A stretch of DNA of 64,000 nt from JAEWSN01 sp942493335 (GTDB taxonomy: Bacteria > Bacillota > Clostridia > DSM-8532): positions 372,001-436,000 of the forward strand of contig OW818693.1 of the NCBI GenBank assembly GCA_942493335.1, given 5' to 3'. Positions within the stretch are counted from its first letter, which is position 1, and each line of letters begins with the position of its first letter. The position numbers were made by a program, and so were the translations under genes. Positions 7,917-17,517 of the stretch are shown piece by piece. The notes below the pieces were generated by a model. That model was not told the origin of the DNA. It did not search any database and worked only from the letters and a program-made list of their open reading frames with translations.

Positions 7917-10088
7917 GTGCTTCATTTTTACACGGGCGAAGGTGCGCGCTGGCGTGTTGCCGGCATGGAAGATGGGCAGGAAAGTGCGGATTCCAAGGGG
8001 CTTCATGCCACGCGACAGGATGAAGGGGCCCTGATGGATTCCATTCTCGCCGGACGTGGCATAGAAGGCGCTGAAGCGGAAGAAGTGTTTCTGCACCCAT
8101 CCCTGGACCAGTTGCATGATCCCTTCCTTCTGGACGGCATGGAGAAGGCGTCCGCACGGATCACGCAGGCCATTCGGGAAAACCAGAAACTGCTGGTCTA
8201 TGGTGATTACGACGTGGATGGAACCACCGCCGTTTCCATTCTGATGAATTTCTTCGCCGATATCGGGTTTCCCGCTTCGTTCTACATTCCGGATCGCGCG
8301 GATGAAGGGTATGGCATTTCCGATGCGGCAGCGGTCCGCATCGCCGCCGCACCGATCGATGTGATGGTCACGGTGGACTGCGGGATCACGGCCAAGCGCC
8401 AGGTGGATGCGATTCATGCGGCGCGCGCCGGTTCGGGGCATCCCATCGACATCATCATCACGGATCACCATCAGTCGGATCCGAAAACGCTGCCGGATGT
8501 TTTCGCTCGAATCGATCCCCATCTGCCGGATTCCATCTATCCGTTCAAATTCCTGTGCGGAGCCGGAATTGCCTGGAAACTTGTCCAGGCGGTCGCCATC
8601 AGGCTGGACAAGCCTGATTTGCCGATGCGCTATCTGGATCTTGCCGCATTGGCCACCATTGCGGACATCGTGGAATTGACCGGGGAAAACCGAATTCTCG
8701 CACGGTATGGCATCGAGAAGATGAACCGCGATCCCCATCCTGGGATTGCAGCCCTCAACGCCGTTTCCGGAGGCAAGCCCGGAACCATCGACGCGACGCG
8801 CATCGGCTTCATGATGGCGCCGCGCATCAATGCCGCAGGCCGCATGGGGGATGCCACGCGGGCCGTTTCGCTTTTGACCACCCGGAATGCGGACAAGGCG
8901 CAGAAGCTGGCGGAATGGCTGGACGCGACCAACAAGGAACGCCAGGAAGTCCAGGAGAAAGTGTTCCAGGATTCCGTAAAGGCCATTGAAGCACGTGAAT
9001 CCGCCCATTCGGACCCGCTCGTGGTTGTCTGGGGCGAAGGCTGGCATCATGGTGTCATCGGCATTGTCGCATCCAAACTCGTGGAAAAGTACCACAAGCC
9101 CGCCTTTGTCCTCGCGCTTTCCGAAGGGGAGGCAGTCGGCTCCGGCCGCAGCATCGAGGGCTTCGACCTGTTTGAGGCGATCTCCTCCCAAAGCTCCTTG
9201 CTGACAAGATTTGGCGGTCATTCCCAGGCTGGCGGACTCACCCTTCCTTCGGCCAGGCTGGACGATTTTCGGGAAGGGATCTGTCGATATGCGATGCCTC
9301 TCCTCACGCCGGAAATGAGAATTCCCCTGCTGGAACTGGAGGCGGAACTGGGGCCGGAAGTCATCGCCGTCTCCTTCGCGAAGCGTCTTTCCACCCTCGA
9401 ACCGACCGGACAGGGGAACAGACCTCCCATCTTCCTGATCCGGGATGCCGTCGTTGTCGAAATCAAGACGCTTACAGAAGGAAAGCATCTGCGCCTGAAG
9501 CTGGACAAGGACGGTCTTGCAGTCTCCTGCGTGGGATTCGGTCAAGGTTCGTATTCGGAACACCTGCGGGAGGGTGACCGGATTGATGTGGCCGGCTGGC
9601 TGGAACTGAATGAATGGCAGGGCCGTGTCAGTCTGCAGTTCCGTATTGCGGGCTTGCGCCTCGGGGAGGCGGAAAGACGGAAAAACCGTTTCATGCTGGA
9701 CGCCGTAAGGCGTTTCGAATCCCTTGATTGCGACGGGGAATGGCTTTATAATGGGATTGTCCGTTCAGGACTGCCGTTGGAGGCCTTTTTTCCGTCACGT
9801 GAGGACATGACGGCGGTATTCCGCCATTTTCGCAAGTTTCCGGAAAAAACATGCACAGTGGGCGAATTGTTCCGCCTTTCCCGTCAATTGTCAGGTGCAG
9901 ACGGAAAATCCCTCGGGTTTTTCCGCATGATGGCGGGGCTCATGGTCTTCGACGAACTAGGCCTGTTTTCCCTTACCTTGCAGCCGGACGGACAATACCG
10001 ACTGCAGAAGCCGGAAGATGTGGAAAAGGTTGATTTGGACGATTCAGAGCTGCTCCGGTTCCTCCAGGAAATCGCCGGGAGGGGCTGA
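7917..10088 (+). CDS. recJ: Single-stranded-DNA-specific exonuclease RecJ
   Basis: A 723-residue 5'-3' ssDNA exonuclease of the DHH phosphoesterase superfamily, used in recombination and mismatch or base-excision repair. Visible motifs: VYGDYDVDGTTA (motif I metal-binding Asp residues), VTVDCGIT, ITDHHQ (the DHH motif), then the DHHA1 signature GRSIEGFDLFEAI and GGHSQAGG. An OB-like region and a C-terminal extension of about 170 residues follow, as in Firmicute RecJ. GTG 7917 follows AGGAGG by 4 nt; an upstream in-frame TTG lacks a ribosome binding site. It is followed after 31 nt by rsh, suggesting an operon. Confidence 0.95.
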   Translation: MLHFYTGEGARWRVAGMEDGQESADSKGLHATRQDEGALMDSILAGRGIEGAEAEEVFLHPSLDQLHDPFLLDGMEKASARITQAIRENQKLLVYGDYDVDGTTAVSILMNFFADIGFPASFYIPDRADEGYGISDAAAVRIAAAPIDVMVTVDCGITAKRQVDAIHAARAGSGHPIDIIITDHHQSDPKTLPDVFARIDPHLPDSIYPFKFLCGAGIAWKLVQAVAIRLDKPDLPMRYLDLAALATIADIVELTGENRILARYGIEKMNRDPHPGIAALNAVSGGKPGTIDATRIGFMMAPRINAAGRMGDATRAVSLLTTRNADKAQKLAEWLDATNKERQEVQEKVFQDSVKAIEARESAHSDPLVVVWGEGWHHGVIGIVASKLVEKYHKPAFVLALSEGEAVGSGRSIEGFDLFEAISSQSSLLTRFGGHSQAGGLTLPSARLDDFREGICRYAMPLLTPEMRIPLLELEAELGPEVIAVSFAKRLSTLEPTGQGNRPPIFLIRDAVVVEIKTLTEGKHLRLKLDKDGLAVSCVGFGQGSYSEHLREGDRIDVAGWLELNEWQGRVSLQFRIAGLRLGEAERRKNRFMLDAVRRFESLDCDGEWLYNGIVRSGLPLEAFFPSREDMTAVFRHFRKFPEKTCTVGELFRLSRQLSGADGKSLGFFRMMAGLMVFDELGLFSLTLQPDGQYRLQKPEDVEKVDLDDSELLRFLQEIAGRG

Positions 10089-10119
10089 TGCGGCCGGGCG
10101 CGCAGGATGCGGAGGCTTC

Positions 10120-12303
10120 ATGATTGATGAGTACAGACACCTGCAGGAACTGATCCGACAACATGATCCGAACGCCGATCTGTCTCTGATCGAGAAGGCA
10201 TATCGGCTCTCGAAGGTCGCCCATGAGGGGCAGATGCGTGTTTCCGGCGATCCTTACATCATCCACCCGGTCGCGGTCGCCTGCATCCTGGCTGAAATGG
10301 ACATGGATGCCGCCACCATCGCGGCCGGTATCCTGCACGATACGATCGAGGACACTTTTTACGATTATGCGCAGATCCGGGATACCTTCAGCGAGGAAAT
10401 CGCGGATCTGGTCGACGGTGTCACCAAGCTCACCAAGATTCCCTACACGTCAAAGCAGGAAGAACAGGCGGAAAACTTCCGCAAGATGTTCCTCGCCATG
10501 GCGAAGGACATCCGCGTCATCATCATCAAGCTCGCGGACCGTCTTCACAACATGCGCACGCTCAAGTTCAAGCCGAAGGAAAAGCAGATCGAGACCGCCC
10601 GGGAAACGCAGGAGATCTACGCGCCGCTTGCGCACCGACTCGGCATGCACCGCATCAAGTGGGAGCTCGAGGACCTGAGTTTCCGGTATCTCGACGACAA
10701 GGCTTACTATGAGCTGGTCGAAAAGATTGCCAAGAAACGGCGGGAGCGAGAGGAATACATCCAGCGCATCATCGAGGAAGTCCGGGAAAAGGCGAACGAA
10801 GTCGGGATCGACGCCCAGATCGAAGGACGCGCGAAGCATCTGTACAGCATCCATCAGAAGATGCTCAAGCAGCAGAAGAGTCTGGAGCAGATCTACGATC
10901 TTTTTGCCATCCGTCTCATCGTTTCGTCCGTCAAGGACTGCTATGCCATCCTCGGCCTCGTTCACGAGCTGTACAAGCCCATGCCGGGCCGGTTCAAGGA
11001 CTACATCTCCATGCCGAAGCCGAACATGTACCAGTCCCTGCACTCCACGCTGATCGGGCCGGAGGGCATTCCGTTCGAGGTCCAGATCCGCACCGCGGAC
11101 ATGCACCGCATCGCGGAGGTCGGCATCGCGGCCCACTGGCAGTACAAGGAAGGCGGCAAGGGCGACCAGGACATGTCCGAGAAGCTCAACTGGCTGCGGC
11201 AGCTGGTCGACTGGCAGAAGGAAACCCATGACGCAGACGAGTTCATGGAAAACCTCAAGATCGATCTGTTCACCGACGAGGTTTTCGTCTTCACGCCGAA
11301 GGGTGATGTCAAGAACCTGAAGGCCGGCTCCACACCCATCGATTTTGCCTATTCGATCCACAGCGCCATCGGCAACCGGATGATCGGCGCAAAGGTGAAC
11401 GGCCGCATCGTCAACCTGGATTTCGAACTCAAGAACGGCGACATCGTCGAGGTCATCACGACAGCCGCCACGAACGGCCCTTCCCGCGACTGGCTGAAAA
11501 TTGCCAAGACCTCGCAGGCCAAGAACAAGATCAACCAGTGGTTCAAGAAGGAAAAACGGGAAGAAAACGTCGAACATGGTCACGAGTTGTTCGACAAGGA
11601 AATCAAGAAGAGCGGATATACCACCCAGCAACTGGTGAAGGCGGAATGGCTCGAACCCATCATGCGGAAATTCAGCCTGCACACGATGGACGACCTGTAT
11701 GCCGGCATGGCGCTCGGCGCCCTTTCCGCCATCAAGGTCGTCACGAAGCTGAAAGAGGAGTACAGGCACAGTCTGACGCCGGAAGAACAGACGCACCTGC
11801 TGCTCGAACACATCGAAAAGGAAAGCAAGAAGAAGAAGAAGGTGGTTCCGGAAAGCGGGGTCGTGGTCAAGGGCATCGACAACTGCCTGGTCCGTCTTTC
11901 CCGCTGCTGCAATCCGGTTCCGGGTGACGACATCGTCGGCTACATCACACGCGGCCGTGGCGTTTCGGTTCACCGGGCGGACTGTTCCAACGTGAAGAAC
12001 AACCTCATCGACGGCGATGCCAGGCTCATCGACGTCAGCTGGTACAAGAGTACGACCCATACGGTAGCCTATCTGGCGGAAATCACGATCAAGGCGCACG
12101 ACCGGAGCGGTCTGCTCATCGAGATCACCAATGTGATCGGGGAATCCCGGATCCCGCTCCGCGCCATCAATGCACGAACCGGGAAGGATCTGGTGGCCGT
12201 CATGCATCTGACGCTTGAAATCACGCATGCGGAACAGCTGGACCGTATCATCAACCGGATTTCTTCCATCCGCGATGTCTATGAGATTTCGAGAAACCGG
12301 TGA
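10120..12303 (+). CDS. rel: Bifunctional (p)ppGpp synthetase/hydrolase (Rel/SpoT family)
   Basis: A 727-residue long RSH protein controlling the stringent alarmone. Order: HD hydrolase domain (HPVAVACILAEMDMD, ILHDTIEDT with intact HD), synthetase domain (GRAKHLYSIHQKM, YDLFAIRLIV, YQSLHSTLIGPEG), TGS domain (DEVFVFTPKGDVKNLKAGSTPIDFAY), a zinc-finger region (LSRCCNPVPGDDIVGYITRG) and a C-terminal ACT domain. Both active-site regions look intact, so it is probably bifunctional as in most Firmicutes. ATG 10120 follows GGAGG at a 5-nt spacing. It is transcribed with recJ and dtd, a conserved order. Confidence 0.97.
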   Translation: MIDEYRHLQELIRQHDPNADLSLIEKAYRLSKVAHEGQMRVSGDPYIIHPVAVACILAEMDMDAATIAAGILHDTIEDTFYDYAQIRDTFSEEIADLVDGVTKLTKIPYTSKQEEQAENFRKMFLAMAKDIRVIIIKLADRLHNMRTLKFKPKEKQIETARETQEIYAPLAHRLGMHRIKWELEDLSFRYLDDKAYYELVEKIAKKRREREEYIQRIIEEVREKANEVGIDAQIEGRAKHLYSIHQKMLKQQKSLEQIYDLFAIRLIVSSVKDCYAILGLVHELYKPMPGRFKDYISMPKPNMYQSLHSTLIGPEGIPFEVQIRTADMHRIAEVGIAAHWQYKEGGKGDQDMSEKLNWLRQLVDWQKETHDADEFMENLKIDLFTDEVFVFTPKGDVKNLKAGSTPIDFAYSIHSAIGNRMIGAKVNGRIVNLDFELKNGDIVEVITTAATNGPSRDWLKIAKTSQAKNKINQWFKKEKREENVEHGHELFDKEIKKSGYTTQQLVKAEWLEPIMRKFSLHTMDDLYAGMALGALSAIKVVTKLKEEYRHSLTPEEQTHLLLEHIEKESKKKKKVVPESGVVVKGIDNCLVRLSRCCNPVPGDDIVGYITRGRGVSVHRADCSNVKNNLIDGDARLIDVSWYKSTTHTVAYLAEITIKAHDRSGLLIEITNVIGESRIPLRAINARTGKDLVAVMHLTLEITHAEQLDRIINRISSIRDVYEISRNR

Positions 12304-12339
12304 AATTTTGTTCCCGACAGAACTTCAGGGGGGAAATCA

Positions 12340-12789
12340 ATGCGTGCGGTGGTGCAACGTGTGACGGAGGCAGCAGTCCGGGTGGATGGTCAGGTTGTCG
12401 GTCGAATCGGAGCAGGGTTGCTTGTCCTGATCGGCGTCGGGGTCGGTGATCTGGCGACGGATGCATCATGGATGGCGGAAAAGCTTGTCGGACTCCGCAT
12501 TTTCGAGGATGACGACGGAAAGATGAACCGATCGATCCTTGATGTGGAAGGCGCCATGCTTGCAGTTTCCCAGTTCACCCTGTTCGGAGACTGCCGGAAG
12601 GGGAAGCGGCCCGGTTTTTCGGATGCCGCCCGGCCCGAGCAGGCGGTTCCCCTGTATGAGAAAGTAGTGGAATTGTGCAGGGAGGCCGGATTGCAAGTGG
12701 AGACCGGTATTTTCCAGACGGACATGAAGGTGTCGCTGGTGAACGACGGCCCGGTCACCCTGTTGCTGGACAGCCGGAAAACGTTCTAG
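12340..12789 (+). CDS. dtd: D-aminoacyl-tRNA deacylase
   Basis: A 149-residue DTD that removes D-amino acids (and glycine mischarged on tRNA-Ala) from tRNA. Motifs: N-terminal MRAVVQRVTEAAVRVDG, SQFTLFGDCRKGKRPGFSDAA (the SQFTL motif) and the C-terminal VSLVNDGPVTLLLDS (the variant of the NxGPxT motif). The length is standard. AGGGGGGAAAT upstream gives a good ribosome binding site. It lies 36 nt after rel, the usual Firmicute rel-dtd arrangement, followed by an MBL-fold gene. Confidence 0.97.
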   Translation: MRAVVQRVTEAAVRVDGQVVGRIGAGLLVLIGVGVGDLATDASWMAEKLVGLRIFEDDDGKMNRSILDVEGAMLAVSQFTLFGDCRKGKRPGFSDAARPEQAVPLYEKVVELCREAGLQVETGIFQTDMKVSLVNDGPVTLLLDSRKTF

Positions 12790-12861
12790 CCGGATAGCTG
12801 GAGAATCGGACAAAAACGCGATGCGGCCGTACTTCACGAAGTAACGACGGAGGAACCACAA

Positions 12862-13485
12862 ATGGAAATCAGAAGGCTGGACAATGGCCTTTTCGAGGCA
12901 AATACCTGGCTGGTGGCGGAAAACGGGCTTTGCACCGTCATAGACTGCGGCTCGCCGGTTCCGGACATTCTCGCGGCCGCCTCCGCCATGGGCGCACGCA
13001 TCACCGACATTGTCCTGACTCATGGCCATGTCGACCACGTATGGACCCTGGAAGCACTGAAATCCGCGACCAACGCGCGGATCAGCCTTCACAGCCAGGA
13101 ACGCGCGTTGCTCCTGAATGCGGACATGAACTGCTTCTCCGATGTCGGAGCAAGCCTGTCGGACACCTTTCCAATGCCGGACCAATACCTGTCGGATGGA
13201 GAAACGCTTGAAACCGGCGGCCCATCCTTTCTCATCCTGCATACGCCCGGTCATACCAACGGTTGCATCTGTCTGCAGACCGGCAAACACCTCTTCACCG
13301 GGGATACCCTTTTCCGACGAAGTGTCGGACGGACGGACCTGCCCACCGGAAATGCGGACCTGCTGTTCCGTTCCATTCGGGAACGCCTGTATTCGCTTGA
13401 TCCTGGTACCATTGTCCACCCGGGGCATGGTGCGGACACGACCATAGATGAGGAAAGAAGGCTCAACCCGCATGTCCGCGCCTGA
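12862..13485 (+). CDS. MBL-fold metallo-hydrolase (glyoxalase II-like)
   Basis: A 207-residue metallo-beta-lactamase-fold hydrolase. The dinuclear metal motif is complete: THGHVDH at about residues 53-59, HTPGHTNGC at about 128-132 and GDTLF at about 150, ending with HPGHG. Single-domain proteins of this kind directly after dtd are usual in Firmicutes and are annotated as hydroxyacylglutathione-hydrolase-like; the true substrate is not known. GGAGG lies upstream. Its 3' end overlaps the start of hemZ by 14 nt. Confidence 0.92.
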   Translation: MEIRRLDNGLFEANTWLVAENGLCTVIDCGSPVPDILAAASAMGARITDIVLTHGHVDHVWTLEALKSATNARISLHSQERALLLNADMNCFSDVGASLSDTFPMPDQYLSDGETLETGGPSFLILHTPGHTNGCICLQTGKHLFTGDTLFRRSVGRTDLPTGNADLLFRSIRERLYSLDPGTIVHPGHGADTTIDEERRLNPHVRA

Positions 13486-15043
13486 ACAACGGGCCGGACA
13501 AGTCCCGGCATCCATGGTTCCCCTGCATCTGGTCATTTCAGGCATTGACAATTGGTTCGAAGCCAGCCATCTCATCCGGCTGTTCCACAATGTGGAGCCG
13601 GTCGTTCCCGCAGCCGATGCGGATTTGTCAGCAATCCCCGGCTGGCTTGTCCGTCTGGAAGCCTGGGAGGAGCACGGCTGGTTCAAAACGCGGACCAACA
13701 TCCTGCTTGACGGTGTTCAAAAGGGGATCGGCGAACTTGATTTTGAACTGGGGATCACCCCTGCCGTGACGGACATGTTTCTGCAGAGTCGAAAACTTTG
13801 TGCCGGAACAGCCTTGTACCGGGCATTGTCGCAAGCGTTCGGCGTCACGCTTCCCTGGGGATCCCTGACAGGTGTACGTCCTGTAAAGCTCGCCTCCTGC
13901 TGTCTTGACGCCGGAATGGGGGAGGCGGAGACAAATGCGCTTCTTCAAAACCGGACCGGCATGGATGCGGAAAAGGCGGCTGCCGTCTGGGAAGTGGCCA
14001 GGCGCGAACGTCCGCTTCTCATACCGCCGGACCGCTCCGTCAGCCTGTATGTCGGCATCCCGTTCTGTTCGACACGCTGCCTGTACTGTTCATTCACCTC
14101 CTACCCGATCCAGCGTCACGGCGCGTTGATTCCTGCCTATATGGCTGCTTTGGGAAAAGAAATCCGCTTTGTCGGCGAATGGCTGCGAAAAACCGGAAAA
14201 TCATTGTCCACGGTCTATATCGGCGGCGGTACGCCGACTGCCTTGCCGATTGCGCATCTTGGCGCACTCCTGGATGATATGGCGGAATGGCTGCCGATGG
14301 GAACCGCTTTGGAATTCACCGTGGAAGCCGGCCGGCCGGATACGGTGGACCTGGCGAAGCTGGAGCGGATCAAAGCGGCCGGCGCAACCCGCATCAGCAT
14401 CAATCCGCAATCGATGCAGGAAAAGACCTTGAAGCGCATCGGACGCGCCCATACGCCGGAACAGGTCGAGGAAGCGTTTGCCATGGCGCGGCAAACCGGA
14501 TTCGACAACATCAACGCGGATCTCATCGCCGGTCTTCCCGGGGAAACGACGGAAGACTTCCGCCATACCCTGGAACGAATGGCTCCGCTGCGGCCGGACA
14601 GTCTGACCGTTCATACCATGGCGGTCAAGCGGGCTTCACGACTTCATGAAACCATGGTGGACGGAACGGCGGATGCGGCGACCCCGGATGCAGTGATTCA
14701 GGAAATGATCGCGGATGCGGCCAATTTCGCACAAAATGCGGGTCTGTTTCCTTATTATCTCTACCGGCAGAAGAACATCCTCGCAAACCTGGAGAACACC
14801 GGATATGCGCGCCCCGGATGCGAATGCCGCTACAATGTGGAGACCATGTCCGAACGGCAGACCATTCTGGCACTCGGCTCCGGCGGCATCACAAAGGTCT
14901 CGGTGGGTGGCGAGCCGTTGGAACGGACCTTCAATGTGAGGGAACTGGGTCATTATGTGGGGCGGATCGATGAAATGCTGGAACGCAAGCGTGAATTGCT
15001 GGAACGCCGCTTCCCAAAGAACGAGTCGCAAGACGATCCGTAA
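13472..15043 (+). CDS. hemZ: Radical SAM coproporphyrinogen III oxidase-like protein HemZ
   Basis: A 523-residue radical SAM protein. The [4Fe-4S] motif is PFCSTRCLYCSF (CxxxCxxC, about residue 200), followed by IGGGTPTAL and NADLIAGLPGET, and a C-terminal CRYNVETM region. An N-terminal domain of about 180 residues precedes the radical core, as in B. subtilis HemZ. Expected role: oxygen-independent decarboxylation of coproporphyrinogen III, or a related heme-handling step. ATG 13472 is preferred over 13448 because GAGGAAAGAAGG lies about 10 nt upstream and the overlap with the preceding gene becomes the usual short one. The stop codon lies in a 12-nt tandem repeat. Confidence 0.9.
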   Translation: MSAPEQRAGQVPASMVPLHLVISGIDNWFEASHLIRLFHNVEPVVPAADADLSAIPGWLVRLEAWEEHGWFKTRTNILLDGVQKGIGELDFELGITPAVTDMFLQSRKLCAGTALYRALSQAFGVTLPWGSLTGVRPVKLASCCLDAGMGEAETNALLQNRTGMDAEKAAAVWEVARRERPLLIPPDRSVSLYVGIPFCSTRCLYCSFTSYPIQRHGALIPAYMAALGKEIRFVGEWLRKTGKSLSTVYIGGGTPTALPIAHLGALLDDMAEWLPMGTALEFTVEAGRPDTVDLAKLERIKAAGATRISINPQSMQEKTLKRIGRAHTPEQVEEAFAMARQTGFDNINADLIAGLPGETTEDFRHTLERMAPLRPDSLTVHTMAVKRASRLHETMVDGTADAATPDAVIQEMIADAANFAQNAGLFPYYLYRQKNILANLENTGYARPGCECRYNVETMSERQTILALGSGGITKVSVGGEPLERTFNVRELGHYVGRIDEMLERKRELLERRFPKNESQDDP

Positions 15044-15082
15044 GGTTGTCCGCAAGGCAATCCGCAAGGCAATCCACATGGC
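15035..15082. repeat. 12-nt tandem repeat, four units, across the hemZ stop codon
   Basis: Four 12-nt units (GATCCGTAAGGT, TGTCCGCAAGGC, AATCCGCAAGGC, AATCCACATGGC) run head to tail. The first contains the hemZ TAA stop at 15041-15043; the others carry CAA or ACA at that place. Confidence 0.85.
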
Positions 15083-15101
15083 GGACGCATTCATGGGAAG
15101 G

Positions 15102-15131
15102 TTCGTGCATTCCATACCGAAGTGATACAAT
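15102..15131 (+). promoter_or_regulatory. Possible promoter of the AraC-type regulator gene
   Basis: A weak TTCGTG (15102-15107) and a good TACAAT (15126-15131) are separated by 18 nt, 44 nt before the start codon. Confidence 0.45.
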
Positions 15132-15174
15132 GTGGAAAGACCCTTCGACATCCTGACGGCAGAGGAGCGTGCAT

Positions 15175-16038
15175 ATGCAGGCCATCCATCAGAAATTCAT
15201 ACTGGGTGCGGATTTTCCATTGTCGGTCTTCATGACCGATACGCAGGAGTTCCCCCCCCACTGGCATGAAGCGGTCGAGGTCATCTATGCGCTGGAAGAC
15301 AACCTGATGATCGGGGTGAACCACATCACCCACACGCTGAAGGCGCGGGACATTATCCTGGTCGGAGGGGGCGATGTGCACTTCTTCCCGCCGCAGGCGC
15401 AGAAAGTCAAACGACTGATCATCCAGTTCGATTTGTCCTTTTTCGAATCCTTCTCCTCGCTCATCCGGGACAAACGGTTCACGGTGGCCCTGCTGCGGGA
15501 GGTTGCCGTAGCTGGTACCGACAGCGGAGACCCTGTCCATGCCGCCATGGAGCATCAGCTGCTCGAAATCCTGCGGGAATCGGAGCAGAAGGCCGACGCC
15601 TATCGGCTGGCCCTGAAAGCCCGCATGTACGATATTCTGATCCTCCTGCTCCGCCATGTCCCGATGGAGAATCTTTCCGCCTATGAAAAGAGCCGGAGGA
15701 TGGGCCGTCTGGAGCGGCTGGATCTCGTTTTGCAGCATGTCGAGAAGAATTATGAACGAGCCATTTCCCTGGAGGAAGTGGCGGCGGTCGCCAATTTCAG
15801 CGTCTTCCATTTCACCCGCTTCTTCCGGGAGACGACCGGCATGACTTTCGGCCAGTATGTGAACCAGTATCGCGTCGCGAAGGCCGTGGACTATCTGGTC
15901 AATACGAGCGACACGATTACAGAGATCGTCTACAAATCGGGTTTCAACAGCGCAAAGACCTTCAACCGCGTATTCAGGCAGTTCAAGGGGTGTTCGCCCA
16001 CACGGTACAAGAAGGCGATCTCGGAAACGCAGATATAG
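15175..16038 (+). CDS. AraC-family transcriptional regulator with cupin sensor domain
   Basis: A 287-residue regulator. The N-terminal cupin-like domain (EFPPHWHEAVEVIYALEDNL, ARDIILVGGGDVHFFPP) probably binds a small ligand such as a sugar. The last 100 residues hold the double helix-turn-helix of the family (ISLEEVAAVANFSVFHFTRFF and ITEIVYKSGFNSAKTFNRVFR). ATG 15175 follows GAGGAG by 7 nt. The neighbouring acetyltransferase gene is 129 nt downstream; whether it is a target is unknown. No metabolic operon adjoins it, so the ligand cannot be inferred. Confidence 0.92.
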   Translation: MQAIHQKFILGADFPLSVFMTDTQEFPPHWHEAVEVIYALEDNLMIGVNHITHTLKARDIILVGGGDVHFFPPQAQKVKRLIIQFDLSFFESFSSLIRDKRFTVALLREVAVAGTDSGDPVHAAMEHQLLEILRESEQKADAYRLALKARMYDILILLLRHVPMENLSAYEKSRRMGRLERLDLVLQHVEKNYERAISLEEVAAVANFSVFHFTRFFRETTGMTFGQYVNQYRVAKAVDYLVNTSDTITEIVYKSGFNSAKTFNRVFRQFKGCSPTRYKKAISETQI

Positions 16039-16106
16039 AAACCTCATTTCAGAATCATCATGCCAGAGTCCCGATCAAAAAGCGCCATTCGGATGTTTCA
16101 TACCAA

Positions 16107-16150
16107 AAACCAAATCACATAAAACCAAATACGGAAACCAAATCACAGAA
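16107..16150. repeat. 14-nt A-rich tandem repeat, three units
   Basis: Three imperfect units (AAACCAAATCACAT, AAAACCAAATACGG, AAACCAAATCACAG) lie directly before the ribosome binding site (AAGGGGGA) of the acetyltransferase gene. Confidence 0.7.
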
Positions 16151-16167
16151 GCAAGGGGGAACCTGCC

Positions 16168-17376
16168 ATGCCGTTACGTTTTGCCAGAACAGAGGACCAC
16201 TCGACGATCCAGGATATCCTGGGCTATTGTTTTCCCGACATGCTGCCATCCATTCTGGCAGAACGGGAAAAGGAAAAAACCCATCCGAAGCAGGAGACGG
16301 AGGAATCCCGAAAGGAAAGGGAGGAATCCCTGAAATGGGTGCTGGTGAAGGAGGAAGCGGACGGCCGGATCGGCCAGCATGTCCAGATTGTCCCGCTGAC
16401 CATCCATCTGGACGGGGAAACCCATGCGATGGCAGGCATCGGGGGGGTCGCTTCCCTGCCGGAATACCGGTATGGCGGCGGTGTCATGGAACTGCTCAGG
16501 CAGTCGCTTCAGGTGATGCATGAGCGGAATATCGCCTTCTCCGAACTGGCTCCCTTCAGTTTTGCCTTCTACCGGAAATGCGGCTATGAATGGGGTTTCC
16601 GCTGGCACAAGCTTTCCATACCGATGAAGGAGCTCGAAGCGTTCAAAGGGGACAAGGGTAGTTTTGTCCGACTCACGGATGCCCACCGGGAAGAAGCGCG
16701 CGTGATTCGAAATCTGCATGGCACCCGCTTCAACGGAGCCGAATACCTCGAAACAGACAAGATGAAAGACTTTCCGCCAAAGGATCGCATTGCCTATGGT
16801 GTTGTGGGCGGGGATGGCTTGCTTGCGGGATATGCGGTGTTCCGTGTCCGGGACCATGCCATCCAGTGCCGGGATTTCTTTTACAGGGACAATCAGGCGA
16901 AACGCCAGCTTCTGCATTTCTTCCACCGGCACAATTCCCAGGCGGAGACGCTTCAGTTGACCGTGCCGGAATCGGATACCACGCCGCACCTGCTGGGAGA
17001 CCAATACCTGGAGGTGAAGGCGGAAGCCGGCATGATGGTCCGGGTCGTGGATGTTCCGGCCGCACTCGCCGCCATGAAGATTCCGGCCGATGCTTCCGGA
17101 AGTTTCGTCCTGCAGGTGGCGGACGAGGCTGCACCCTGGAACCAGGGCAATTGGCGGATCGAAGCCGCCGGCGGACGCCTGAAGGCGGAACGGGTCGAGG
17201 ATCGGGAACCGGACTGTGTCCTGTCCATCCAAAGGCTGTCCCAGCTTGTCTACGGATTTTTGGACGGCGCGGATATGCTGGAATCCGGCATGTGCGAATG
17301 GCGTACGGAAGAAGCGAAACCCCTGTTCCGTCAGGTGTTCCGGAAACGCCCGACAGCGCAGTGGACCAGCTTTTGA
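16168..17376 (+). CDS. Eis-like GNAT N-acetyltransferase
   Basis: A 402-residue protein with an N-terminal GNAT domain (MAGIGGVASLPEYRYGGGVMELL contains the acetyl-CoA pyrophosphate loop), a second degenerate GNAT-like domain, and a C-terminal SCP2-like region (ADEAAPWNQGNWRIEA... LVYGFLDGADMLESG). This three-part plan and the length match the Eis/YP_-type family, which acetylates amines on small molecules including some aminoglycosides; the natural substrate here is unknown. AAGGGGGA precedes the ATG. A terminator follows at 17426. Confidence 0.88.
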   Translation: MPLRFARTEDHSTIQDILGYCFPDMLPSILAEREKEKTHPKQETEESRKEREESLKWVLVKEEADGRIGQHVQIVPLTIHLDGETHAMAGIGGVASLPEYRYGGGVMELLRQSLQVMHERNIAFSELAPFSFAFYRKCGYEWGFRWHKLSIPMKELEAFKGDKGSFVRLTDAHREEARVIRNLHGTRFNGAEYLETDKMKDFPPKDRIAYGVVGGDGLLAGYAVFRVRDHAIQCRDFFYRDNQAKRQLLHFFHRHNSQAETLQLTVPESDTTPHLLGDQYLEVKAEAGMMVRVVDVPAALAAMKIPADASGSFVLQVADEAAPWNQGNWRIEAAGGRLKAERVEDREPDCVLSIQRLSQLVYGFLDGADMLESGMCEWRTEEAKPLFRQVFRKRPTAQWTSF

Positions 17377-17425
17377 AGGTTGACCGGACCCGTATGGACC
17401 CAACCTGATTCGAATCGAATCCGGA

Positions 17426-17475
17426 AAAACCCTATCTCTCATCCCAAAGGTGAAGATGGGGTTTTTTGTTGTTTT
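17426..17475 (+). terminator. Rho-independent terminator after the acetyltransferase gene
   Basis: AACCCTATCT (17428-17437) pairs with AGATGGGGTT (17453-17462, one G-T pair) and is followed by a long T-rich tract. It separates the acetyltransferase gene from the hydrogenase operon. Confidence 0.85.
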
Positions 17476-17517
17476 TTTTGATGTTTGCAGGCAGGTGGAC
17501 CCTGTCGTATGATGAGT

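Noticed and set aside
12862..13485. Loss of metal ligands in this MBL-fold hydrolase, as in the lipoprotein at 47971
   Set aside because: The HxHxDH motif and the downstream His/Asp ligands are all present, so it is probably an active enzyme.
16058..16075. Additional repeat copy suggested by GCCAGAGTCCCGATC
   Set aside because: Only about 10 bases match and no hairpin arm or other family segment is present.
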